From NCBI GenBank assembly GCA_020746105.1, contig CM036639.1, forward strand, positions 3,053,501 to 3,117,500: 64,000 bases of DNA. The letters are read 5' to 3'. Positions within the stretch are counted from its first letter, which is position 1, and each line of letters begins with the position of its first letter. Below the pieces are notes generated by a model. It saw only the letters and a list, made by a program, of their open reading frames with translations, was not told the origin of the DNA and did not search any database. Of this stretch, positions 11,704 to 27,612 are shown piece after piece. The translations under genes and the position numbers were made by a program. The stretch comes from Trogon surrucura (taxonomy: Eukaryota > Chordata > Aves > Trogoniformes > Trogonidae).

Positions 11704-11808
11704 CAGCCGGTCAGCCCCAGGCTCCAGCTTAACTTCAGCACTAACGGGACGGGACGCGTCATCTACCGCAGGATCAGGGGGTGACGCTTCACCAAGAACT
11801 ATCAGCCC
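11704..11808 (-). CDS. KANSL1: KANSL1 exon 4
   Basis: This coding exon of 105 nt is exactly 35 codons, with phase 0 on both sides. The acceptor is GTTCCCTCTCTTCCAG|GGG, with a TTAAT branch candidate about 25 nt upstream, and the donor is CGGCTG|GTAAGT. The peptide starts GLIVLGEASPPDP and continues through an SAEVK block to GADRL. GLIVLGE and SEVK-like residues match human KANSL1 immediately after the exon 3 segment, where the human exon is about one codon shorter. The rest is Pro, Asp and Glu rich, poorly conserved and probably disordered. Exon length is a multiple of three, so skipping it would leave the frame intact. Whether that happens is not visible here. Confidence 0.95.
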
Positions 11809-17042
<5,234 letters not shown>

Positions 17043-19269
17043 CTAATAATTACCGACCAAACTACAGACGTGCTGGAAAAGCCATGCCTCCGCAGAGCCC
17101 CATTAAAACAACTTCTGGTACCCAGCGACCGAAATCCTGCCTAGGCAAGCGTTCAGGTTTTATTCCACGCTCAGCTGAACCAGCAGCTCCAGCCCTACCT
17201 GGCCGCATCTGCCAGACCCACTTTTCCAAGTCGCGGAGAAAACAAAACCCATCTGCTCTCCCTTCCTCTCTTAACAAAAATAAAATAGAAGAATCCTGTC
17301 GTCAGTCTCTAAACACGCCGGAACATCAGCGCGGTCACGATGAAAACTCGGCGGCGAGTTTCACAACGGTTTTGGAGTTAACCACTGCCTGGAGACGAGC
17401 GACCCAGCTGAGAGATCCTCGCACGAGCTGCTCCCCTGCAACGAGGCGTCGGGGAGGCAAGCGGGCGGCAGGGAACTTAGTTTCTGGGTCGGATGGCTTC
17501 CATGGAGCAGACAAAAGAAGCCGGGGCGGGGCAGGAAATAGCATCAGAAAAATTAGCAAGGGAGGGTTCAGAGGTGTGAAGTGAGAGAAAACGAGCGTGT
17601 AGGGGGGAACCGCAACTCGCCTCATTTCCTACCTGTACCTCCGGACACACAGCAGGGTTCTGCAGGCACAGAAAGATGTTTTTGCTGGCGCGTGGACTGC
17701 ACCGGGGCATGTTACTGTTATAAAAATACCCTTTCTCTCTACTATCACACCCCAGGGCAGAAAGGAACCCAAAGAGAGCAAGTAAGGTACATATAAATCT
17801 ACAGCTCCCACGGTAAAAGCCGTAACATTACAAAAACATCCCCTAAGCGCCCTGATTTGGGTGGATAAATATTAAGGCAACGCAGGCAAGAACAAAACCA
17901 CAACACGGCGCAGAAAGTGCATGCACAAAGAAGCCTTTCCCACGTCTGGATGTCCGGCAATTAAGAAATTAATCACCAAATAACTCCCTCTGCCCATCTC
18001 CCCCCTCCTTCCGTGGCATTTTTGAGCACGGCGCGGCAGAGCCACAGCAACGTCCAGGTTTTACTTCCAAAATCTAACGGAGAAGCCGTCTGCTCGACCC
18101 CTTCCAAAGCAAAACCAGCAAAAGCAGAGCAAAAGCAGCCTGTGGCACATGAGATTTACCACCGAAGCACCCCCAGCGACAGGGACGGCAAGCAGCAGTC
18201 GCAATCCAGTCCTTCGGAAGGTCTGCACCTCCTGTGCACCTGCCCCTATTTTAGGTGTACGGTTGCCAAATGCATTTGCCCAAAAGAAAAAAGGGGAGGG
18301 GAAAAAAGAGCAGCGCATCACGGTTATTACAAGTTTCAAATCACACGATAGAAATACCCTGAAAAGGAGGAGCTGGTTCCTTCAAACTGCGAGTGAAACC
18401 CACAAATTTAGAATAAGAAACACTCCCCGTGTTCTCGCTGGAGCTCCCAGTTGCGGGGGCGACCTGGCTTTCGCGCCAATTCGGACGAGGCCACATTTCC
18501 TCTAGCCCTCCCAGCCCTCTCCAAGACCATTTTCAAAGCCCTTTCAGGAGCTGAAGTCCTTCTCTTGAGGAGTATCTCCCCCTGCTCTATTTCGATTAAC
18601 CTGGCGATCGGTGGAAACTTTCTATTTCTCACAGAAATCCTGGAGATGGCAATCCTCACGGAACCATTTCGGTTCCGAAGCGGCGCGGCAGGTTAAGCAG
18701 CAGCAGCCCTGCTCTTCACCTTAAAATCAGGACACGTCCTACCCCAGGAAAAAAAAAAAACAAACCAACCCACTGGTTTTAAACCAAAAATAAACTAAGA
18801 AAGCGAAACGGCAACGTGTGCTTCACCCTCTGACACAGGTGGAGGAGGGGAAGACACGCAAGGACGGCTCAGCCACACTTTCCAAAACAGTATTGAGCGT
18901 CGTGTGGGCCTCTATATTTAGAATTAAATCTTTTTTTCAGAGCCCGGTCAATGCTACCCTTTGCTGCCGTGTCAGAAACACGCATGTTTTCCTCATGCAG
19001 CTTTTGGGTACCGAGCTATTGCAGCTTTACGGCTTTCACAGCTACATCAATATTTTGCCAGGACGATTATTTTCTCGACTGGGACGAGAAAGCAGCAGCC
19101 GCGCACAAAATAGAGCATCCGAGGTCGCTGCAGTCACCCGAAAACCCGCTCGGGGAGGGAAACCCGCTTCCTTTCTCTCTAAATATTGGGGTCTTGAGCG
19201 CGACAATTCATCAGTTTATTGCGCTTGCCCAAAAGGGGTTTTGGATTAAGCTGGAAGAGAAGCCTGAAG

Positions 19270-19763
19270 AGAGGGCCAGATGGCTGCCCAGCGCGGCGTC
19301 GGCTGCGCCGCTCGTCTGGAGGGGGGTCCCGCGCTCCGAGAGGCGACGCTGGCACAGGAGCGACGCGAGGAGGGGTAAAAGGGAGAAACCTTCGCGTCCC
19401 CTCCCCAGGAAATCACCCCTGAGACACAGCAAGAGTCTGTGCGACACCGGCCACCGAGGGTGGCATGGGACAGCCCCTCCGGCTGCCACCGGAGGGTAAG
19501 TTCATGCAACGGCGCAGAAAATGAATTATTTTGGAGCCCGATTCTTTTGAAAAAATTGAATTTCCCACGTAGACTCGTTCCCGTCCGGCAGGAGCTTGAG
19601 CGACAAGGACAGCGTCCCCGAGCAGACGGGGACGAGCGCCCACGCGCGGGGTCGGCAGCCTCGCGGGCGTCTCCTCGCACCCCGGACGGAGGAGGAAAAG
19701 CAAGTGGGGAGCTGAGCTCAGCTCGACCTACTTATAAATACGAGGCTGGGAGGTTTCACAGAG
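19270..19763 (+). promoter_or_regulatory. CpG-dense patch ending in a TATA-like box
   Basis: By eye this stretch is GC-rich and dense in undepleted CpG. At 19733-19740 on the plus strand lies TATAAATA, a strong TATA match, followed by a GC-rich stretch where a start site 25-30 bp downstream would fall. It would drive transcription antisense to KANSL1. No exon or transcript can be supported from the sequence, so this is only a candidate. Confidence 0.2.
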
Positions 19764-19974
19764 AGGGGGCGAGGGAAGGCCGGGATCCCGCTGCCCACCC
19801 GTGGCAGGGGAGCTCAAATCCCGCTCTTGGCGGCCGTAGCCTCGAACAGGCACAGGGCTCGAGAGGTGCTGTACCGTGCCCGGCTCTCCAGCACAACACA
19901 GAGCCTTTAGGGAACTACAGGAAGAAATTTTACCGACACGACAAATTCTCAGAGGTCAACATGTCTTCCTTGTC

Positions 19975-19993
19975 AAAAAAAAAAAAAAAAAAA
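19975..19993. repeat. Poly-A tract, 19 A
   Basis: An uninterrupted A run on the plus strand. The sequence upstream is not a recognised SINE, LINE or gene copy, so a retroposed origin cannot be claimed. Confidence 0.85.
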
Positions 19994-21252
19994 GCGCTTA
20001 GTTTCATATGACTGCAGAAGGGCAGGGAGAAAAAAAGAATAAATCCCGTGTTGCATCAGCCCAGGTCCTTGGGACGGGCTCCAGGCCTCCCCTAAGTTAA
20101 AAAAAAAGGCAACTGTGGGTTAAAATCAGTTATCCGAAGTGGTAAAGTCAACAAAACCAAACCCACCAGCCAGGTTCCCCTTTCAGAGGGGTGGGAGCCT
20201 CGGGGACAGCAGGTGACACTCCTGCCACCCCAGGGAGCTGCCCCGGGGCAGGGCACGGAGCTCACCACTGCACAACGGGGCGTGGGCCCTCTTTGATTAT
20301 TTTTTTAACTAAGCACTAGAAACACGGCCCTGCTGATGAACGAGGCAACACCTGGGTCGATGCATTTCCACGGGCCAGGCGGGTTCGGCCGTCTCGGTGT
20401 TCGTGGCGCAGTAAAAGCTGCGCGAGCTCCGGGCGGATAATCCCTCTCCCCAAGACGGCCTCCACCTGCAATGTGCGCTCAAGCCAAGCCCGTGTCTAAA
20501 AATCAAGTCAGAGCTGTCCACAAAGCACTTTTGGGCAAAGATTCACAGGGATCTTCCCACTTCCAAGGACGGGCACACACCCGTGCCCTCCTCCCAGGAG
20601 CAGGTTTTACGTCTTGCCTTGGAGGAATTTTGGAGCAACCGGGGTTCCCGCTGCCGGCTGGTTTTGCAGCAGTAGGTCTGACAAGACACACGTTCGTTTT
20701 GCTGCTTCTGGAGCTCAGACAAGCCGCGTTGCCTCCCTCCACCACAGAACCGGCGGCGAGGAGCCCCTGTCAGCCATCCGTCCATCTTGCTTTGTGCTGA
20801 GCCCACGCAGCCGAACGCTGACGGGGCGGACGGAGATGGCACCGACAAACCGAAACCGCCCCGACAACAACACGGAGCGGCACCGACAAAGAGAGGTTCA
20901 AGGTTTCACGTTGGAAAGTTACAGGCTGGAGGGGAGCCGCGCATCAGAACTCCGAGGAGCCGGCAGTAACGAATCAGAAGCAGCTGCTGGGGTCTGGAGA
21001 GAGGTTGTTTCTGCCGCCCAGAGCACTTCGGCAAACCCACATCATCTCGATGTTAAACGAGGAATAGCAGGTCACGCTGGAAGAAAAAGAGTCGATGCCA
21101 GGAAGAGAGAGAAGCGCAACACGCAGAAACACTGAAACGATTTTCTCAGGCAGCCCAGCAGCCTTCACCATCAAACGGCAGCGGCAGAGGTTCACCAGAG
21201 CCAGAAAATGCTGTCGGCACCAGGGTGGGAGCCCGCAGAGCCCGGGATGGCT

Positions 21253-21310
21253 GTGACACCCCTGGCCTCGCCCTCGCCTGTGACAGTGACACCCCCGGCC
21301 TCTCCCTCCC
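21253..21310. repeat. Imperfect 33-bp-period duplication
   Basis: GTGACACCCCTGGCCTCGCC at 21253 and GTGACACCCCCGGCCTCTCC at 21286 differ at two of 20 aligned positions and are spaced 33 bp apart. It looks like a two-copy minisatellite seed. Confidence 0.6.
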
Positions 21311-23927
21311 AGCACCCACAGCGATTAACCCCGCGACACGAGGCAACGAGTTGCAGCTTTCCAGGTGCTTTCCATATGGTTCCCCTCCTCCGCTACTCAC
21401 TGGCATCTACCCAGGGGCTTCCCTGCCCCCTGAAACGCAAGTCGCCGCCCGTGGCAGAGGCTGCTCTGTATTTACTCTCCCCCCTCCCTACGCAGCACTC
21501 GACGGAAGGAATCGCCAGGTCTGGTTCCAAGCCCCAACGTTTTGAGGCCAAAAGACACACAACCTCTGCCTCCCTGCCCTGCCAGAAGCAAGCTGGGAAG
21601 GCGGCAGCTTATTTCACGCAGGAGGCTCGCCGTGGCACCACGGCACAGCCCGAGGGGTGCAGTTACAGGATGTTTCTTGAACAAGACGATTAAGTACCTG
21701 TCCCCCAAACGAGGCTGCAGTCAGGAGATGCCTGCCAGGCGACCCACAGCTGGGGCTCCACTTCCAACGCACCCCGCGGGGGGAGAAGGATTTGGTCTCC
21801 GACACAGCCGGGTCAACGTTTCACTACCTGAGCGGAGACTGTAAAACAACATCCCATGGAACCTCCGCTGCACGGAGCTGGTTCTTCACAGAGGTCTCCA
21901 TCCTGATCCCCTCTTGTGCTGTGAGGCCAAATTCTTCTTTTCTTGGGTTGCCCAATCCCACCCCCAGCGCTGACTTGCTCGAATCCCACCCCAGCACTTC
22001 CACCGCAGGCACGGCCCCACGCTGAAAAGCCGGGACTGTTCCGGAGCCGCCGTCCATGTTCATCCCTTGTGGCTCTACCAGGCTTCAGATCTGTTGGGGG
22101 GGTTGTAAAAAAAGCAAGCTGGGTGCCACTGGTTTGCCATGAACCGCTCCCAACGTGCCAGCTGGTTGGCTCTGGATGGGTAACAACCTGCTTTTGGCCT
22201 CATGTGGCCCTTCACAGCCTTGTCCTCTCCGTCAGGAGCCAGTGAGAAACACACGTGTGAGATCTCACCATTGGTTCCGCCCATCTCTCGGGGCTGCACC
22301 TGTCAATTTGCATCTGCAGGAAGCCACAGTCCCATCCCCATTTTTGACTCTGCTCCAAAACCTCGGCACAAGCCGCCTTCCTCTCCGCGGCTCCACATCC
22401 CACAGCTGCCGAGATGCTCCGAAACACACTTTGTGCCTCCCCGAGAGCCGCCCAAGTGCCGGCACTCGACGCAATTCGCTGTTCTCGACTAGGAGAGGAT
22501 CTTGCCGGCAGCCACAGCGAACAAACCCCAAGCTCAGATCCCATCTGGGATCTTCGGCAGGGCCCAAACCTGCCGAGGGGACCAGGGAAGAGGTTTCAAA
22601 TACGACAGGTTACGACATTCAGCTGTCAAGTCTATTAAAGGGCAAATTACCCACGTTAATTGCGCACGCTCTCCTCGCATCACCTACCGCAAGGCAGCAG
22701 CCCCAGGGCACGGTTTAGCAGCGGGAACGCGACGCTTCGTGTCCGTACCGGTGCGACGGCTGCTCCCGAACGATAGCGAGACGCCAAGAGAAACCTCACG
22801 CCGATTCGCCGGAAACTCTTAAAGCATCAGCGTTAAAATCAAGGTAAAAAAACGGCCTCCCCCGACCCATTTCTCTGCTCATCTTCTGAGGGGCTGAAAT
22901 ACCAGCACTGAAAAATAAAGTAAAACACTGGGACGCTCGCTCGGGGCAGCATTACCGACGCTTACGCACCCTGGCAACTCGGGACATGCCCAAGTAAAAG
23001 AGCCGTGGGCTCTGCTCACATACACAATTCTGACAATACAAATCCAAAAATCTAAGCGTCTTCCCCCCAAGCATGACGCAAATGCAACTTTTCCAATTGT
23101 TTTCGTGCTCTTTCATCGTGCCTCGCTAAAAAGGAAAGGGATTCGCACCCAAGTGAGCTGCGATTTTCCCGTTTGCTCCTGTCCCCACATATTCTTCAAG
23201 TTCATTCCGCAGATCACGCTTTTATACTTCTTGTTTCTGAGCAGCGCAAAAGCTGATCTTGGGTGGAGCAGGAGCTGAACTCTGCCGGACACACTCACAC
23301 GACAGCTCCAAGGGAGGATGAGAAAACCCCACGAGCGCTCAAGAACAATCTCATTAAGCTGATCGTAACATTTCTGCCCGCGAGGGAGCCAACGCGAACA
23401 ATTTGTTCAGCTCAACACCCGCCCCCACCCCGCGGCCAGAAACATCAGCTTCTGAAGGGCTCTTCTATTCACAGCGTGTGCTCGGCACGGATCTAAATCC
23501 AGTTCAAACCTCAGCTCGGTTCATTCATTCCCGTATTCAGAGGAAAAAAAAAAATAAATTAAGACCTCTAGAGGCTGGGAGCGAAGAGTTATTTCCACTG
23601 TTCCTCTTGGGGAAACCAGTGAGCGCAAATCCTGAGGCGCTTTGCCGCTGAGTAGGGGTAAGGAAGGATGCCAGGCTTCTGCCCCGGCCGCCAGCAACCC
23701 AAGGGCTGGGCGTAATTCGCATTCCAATAAAGGAGATCACGACCGCCCTCCTTTTTGACCAGGAGGAACCACCCAAACCACTCCACCGGCCATGGCGTGC
23801 AAGGCTTTGTCTACAGAGCAACCAGCGCTGGGATCAGGATATAAAAGGTTTGTTTTGGCATCTCTAGGTCATTTCTACTAAATAAGGTAAAAAAGAAAAG
23901 AAGAAAAAAAGATTTGGCCTGTTGAAA

Positions 23928-24249
23928 TCACAGAATCACAGAATGTCAGGGATTGGAAGGGACCTCGAATGATCACCAAGTCCAATCCCCCTGCCAGAGC
24001 AGGAACGCCTCGATAATGCTACACAGGAACGTGTCCAGGCAGGTCTTGAATGTCTCCAGAGAAGGAGACTCCACAACCTCCCTGGGCAGCCTGGGCCAGG
24101 GCTCCGTCACCCTCACTGAGAAGTTTCTTCTCGAGTTTAAGTGGAACCTCTGATGTTCCAGTTTCAGCCCATTACCCCTTGTCCTATCATTGGTTGTCAC
24201 CGAGAAGAGCCTGGCTCCATCCTCGTGACACTCACCCTTGATATATTTG
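23928..24249 (-). mobile_element. CR1 LINE 3' fragment (GTCAGGGATTGG subfamily)
   Basis: Read on the minus strand this is the last part of the CR1 ORF plus the 3' end, closing with TTCTGTGATTCTGTGAT. The translated residues include [25 protein letters not shown] and [15 protein letters not shown], ending in the LLWQGDW motif. One codon has been lost where related copies have RRNFFSVRV (here RRNFSVRV), and a Cys replaces Arg in ETFKTCLD. It is shorter than its relatives at 49136 and 57747, stopping at TATATTTG on the plus strand near 24249. Confidence 0.95.
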
Positions 24250-24847
24250 AAAGATGCCTGAACTCCTGCGTAGAAGTTATGGCAGGACGAGACCATGCAG
24301 CCTGTGCACAGCACGATCTAAATTTCTGAAGCACCATTTGCAGAATTGGAGTCGAGCCGACAGCTCAGCGCTGGTCTGGAGCCGCGGGTCCCTGCAGCCC
24401 CTCAGCCCGAGGCCATGCCCCAGACTGGAGTTTGTTTCTTCCCCTTTCCCCTCTCGCTTCTGTAGCCAAAGCTGGTCTCTCTGGCCACACTCCCGTGGCA
24501 GTTTCTCTCCCCCAAATCCCTTCCTAGTGGCAGGGATGGGCATTTCTCACGGGGAAACTGAAAATCATCTTTTATTTTAGCTCAGGGCATCGTTGCTGGC
24601 TGGCGGAACATTGCCCCCGTCACCTGTGGAAACGTGGAACTTCAGGTCCCGCACGCGTTCGGGGTCCGGCTGCGCCGCAGAGGAGTCAACACCCGCGCCG
24701 GAGCGGTTCAGGAACGCTACCCTCCGAAAGCGAAACGCCCCAGGCGTTAGACGAGGCGCAACGGCTCACGCGCCGATGATACGACGCTTCATCCCGACAC
24801 GTAACAGCTTGGAGCCCGCCACCTCCCGGGTTCGGATCCCGCAGCGG

Positions 24848-24878
24848 TGACTCACGACGTGTCGGTGACGCTGAGTCA
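24848..24878. promoter_or_regulatory. Paired AP-1-like sites
   Basis: TGACTCA at 24848-24854 and its reverse complement TGAGTCA at 24872-24878 are perfect AP-1 cores, 24 bp apart, in a CpG-dense setting. Seven-base motifs occur often by chance. A double perfect match in 31 bp is suggestive only. Confidence 0.2.
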
Positions 24879-25556
24879 CTCGTCTCGCCCGTGCCGGCCC
24901 TTCCTCCGTCCCATCCGCGATCGCAAGGGAAACCCGTGAACCCCGAGAGGAAGGCGCGCAGCAGCCTCCACCGAAGGCTGGAGACGGGAGAACGGCATCT
25001 CAAAAGCAGAGGGGATTCCTTCACAGGTTTGGTTTTACAAGCTCCCGTTCTCCGTGGCAATCCAGGCACAGAGGCCACCTTCAACCAAGGACCTGGGAGG
25101 CATCGCTGAGACACGAGGCAGAGGGCGGTGAGCCCCAAGAGGGGATGAACTTAACACTTTCCCGGCAGAGCTTCCCACCTCCTCTCCATCCCACTCAGTG
25201 GTAAAACACAAACTCTACCTTGTCAACCTCCGCTCGGCTTCCTCCCATCACCGGGTGAATCCGCAGGGACACAGGAGCGCAAGGGGGAAAGGCGTTGTCT
25301 AGAAGCCGCCACTCCAGCCCTGCAGAGCACTCCAAGCTGTTGCGGTTTGGCTTTTGTATTTCACTACTGTTTTTCGTGAAGCTTTACGGCAAAATGCCGC
25401 GTCACCTTACCGAGCATCTCCAGCTCCCTCGTTCCTAAAGCCTGCTGCCAAGGGGAAGATCCCCTTCCCGAGGTGAAGCTCCAGCCTCTGCTCCCCAAAA
25501 ACCCACCGCACTCAGCTCCCACGAAGCTCTCGCTCTCTGCTCTGCTGCCTTACCCC

Positions 25557-25645
25557 AGAATGGGCGGGGTGGGAAGAGACCTCAAAATATCATCCGGTCC
25601 AACCCCCCTGCCAGAGTAGGATCCCCCAGAGCAGGACCCCAGGCT
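25557..25645 (-). mobile_element. Old CR1 LINE 3' remnant
   Basis: On the minus strand the end of a CR1 element is recognisable from plus-strand blocks such as GGGAAGAGACCTCAAAATATC, followed by GGTCCAACCCCCCTGCCAGAG. The terminal repeat is decayed to AGAATGG and the upstream part fades into unique sequence. It is more diverged than the other copies here, so it is an older insertion. Confidence 0.75.
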
Positions 25646-27590
25646 CACTTAACTTCTTCAGCCGATCTCAAGGAGTCACCTGTTTAAAGGGAGAAAAAAC
25701 CCACAAGTCTCCATTTCGCATGAAGACCAGAAACACCCCTCATCGTAAGGGCTCTGTGACGTGATGGAGCCATCACCCATACGGAGATTTAAACAAAACG
25801 ACCACCATACCCGCATGATTTCGCTTTCTGCCGAGCTCACGACCAAGGTGTAAATTTGGCAGCAGGGGGATCGCTCAGAGTGGAGCCAGCACAGCTCAGC
25901 AGAAACCTCAGCTCCGACTCAGACCCAGAGTTGCCTTTTTTTTTTTCTTTCTTAGTTTCCCGAATGCTTTTAAGATCTTTGCCAAGGCTAGGTTTGAACT
26001 TTTGCGATGTTTCACATCCGAGCGCCCGGGATCTTTACACAATGACATTTCTGCAGTGCCCCAAGCGCTGAAAACCAGCCACTCCAAGCTGCAGCTGCTC
26101 TTCAGCCCTTTGCAGCAATTGTTCTGCGACAATAGCCTAAAATTCTACTATTATTCTTTCGGCTACGCCAGTGCAAGTACTTTGGCCCACGTGCGAATCC
26201 CGTTTTGGTGTCCATGTGCTACGGAGCGAGGTGTGAGGAGAGAAGGGGAAGGCAGGGGAACCAGCTGCGGGCAGGAGGTGGGGATGGAAAGGAAGAGCTG
26301 GAGGCTACGCCAGCAAAACCAGACGCACAGCAGAGCAGCCAGCTGAAAAATCCCACGTTTCTAAGACAATTTACGGGGCCGCTTTTGTGGTATGGTTCTC
26401 CACACGCTCCCAAGCGACGACACCAGCAGAGCAGCCAGCAGGGCAGCTACTGCTGCCGACGCGTAGGATTTGCCTGATCATCGTCGTCACCAGAAAACGC
26501 CAGGCGGTTCGTTACCCCCGTGGCCGGACCCAGGCGCGAGAAGGTAAGATCACACCACACACAAAAGTGGTTTCTAACAAGTCTGCTCCAGCTGCAATGC
26601 GCCTGCAGCTCGTTGGGGATTTTCCCCTTAGAGTTCGGATCAAAACGCTCTTCTCGACAATATAAAACAAGTTCTAAGGTGCCCACCTTCCCCCTCAAGA
26701 CGCCTAAAATAAGATTTCTCAAGCCCGCAACCAACTTCGTCCAGGAGCGCATCCTCCAGAAAGCAGCAGAAACAACTTTGCTCTTTGCTTTTTACCCCCC
26801 CTTTGCATTAAAGGTGGGATTCCCTCGGGGGATTTATCTCAGTGAGCTGGGGCTCAGCGACTCCCGAGGATGCAGCAGGTGATGGCGGAGGCTGGTTTCA
26901 CCGTCATCACTAAAGCATCACGAGCACAACCAGCAACAGCTACTACGAGCCGTTTTCTTGAATTTCAGGTCCTGAAATACTTGACAAAGTGCACAAATTG
27001 TAACCCCAGCCTAGAACTCCTCTGTCAAAGCACCAGAGCAGGCAGACGCACCGACAAAGCCAAGCATCCTCCCAGCACGGCGTCGCAGAAAACCAGCATC
27101 CTCTCTGGGAAACACTGTAAAATAGATAAAACATTCTGGGACACCCTCAATTAAAAAAACCAACCCAAACACGGGCTGGGACGGCCAAGGCAGCCGCAGG
27201 GGGCATTTCCCAAGAAGGTACGACTGAGCAAACAAGTCACTTCCCAGCTCCCAGTCTCCTTCAAGCAGCGATAAAAATATCACCCCATGCTTGGCAGCAC
27301 CAGAAAATTTGACTTTTTGGGGTTGTCGTAACCAAAGCTTGAATGCAGCTAAAGCATAAAGGGAAGGAAGGGGGGACGAAGCGTCTTAAATTCTTTGAAC
27401 AGAAGTAAGCGCACGACAGAGCGGAGATGGTTACAGCAGAGAGTATAAACCGTTGAGAAGTTCTTACACTTGTTCGACAGCAAAGCCCTTTGTGTGTGTG
27501 CAAATAAGAGGAGTTTGGTGTCAAAGTGGGGGAGCGCTCGCTATAGCCCATTAGTGGCACAATCCCCCCGGGGAAACAAGAATAGAGGCT

Positions 27591-27612
27591 ATGCAAATCA
27601 GGGTCTATTGTT
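27591..27612 (+). promoter_or_regulatory. Octamer plus SOX-like motif
   Basis: ATGCAAAT (octamer, 27591-27598) is followed 6 bp later by CTATTGTT (27605-27612), which contains the SOX core ATTGT. The order and spacing differ from the classic composite OCT4-SOX2 element. This is weak evidence for an intronic enhancer. Confidence 0.12.

Noticed and set aside
19975-19993. Poly-A run as a sign of a processed pseudogene
   Set aside because: No gene-like or SINE-like body precedes it, and no target-site duplication was seen.
18951-20011. Two overlapping plus-strand open frames of 182 and 190 codons
   Set aside because: They overlap in different phases across a CpG-dense patch and show no homology I can name.
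24829-24845. tRNA B-box-like GGTTCGGATCC
   Set aside because: One mismatch to the consensus at a key position, only a 4-bp T stem, and no A box or cloverleaf upstream.
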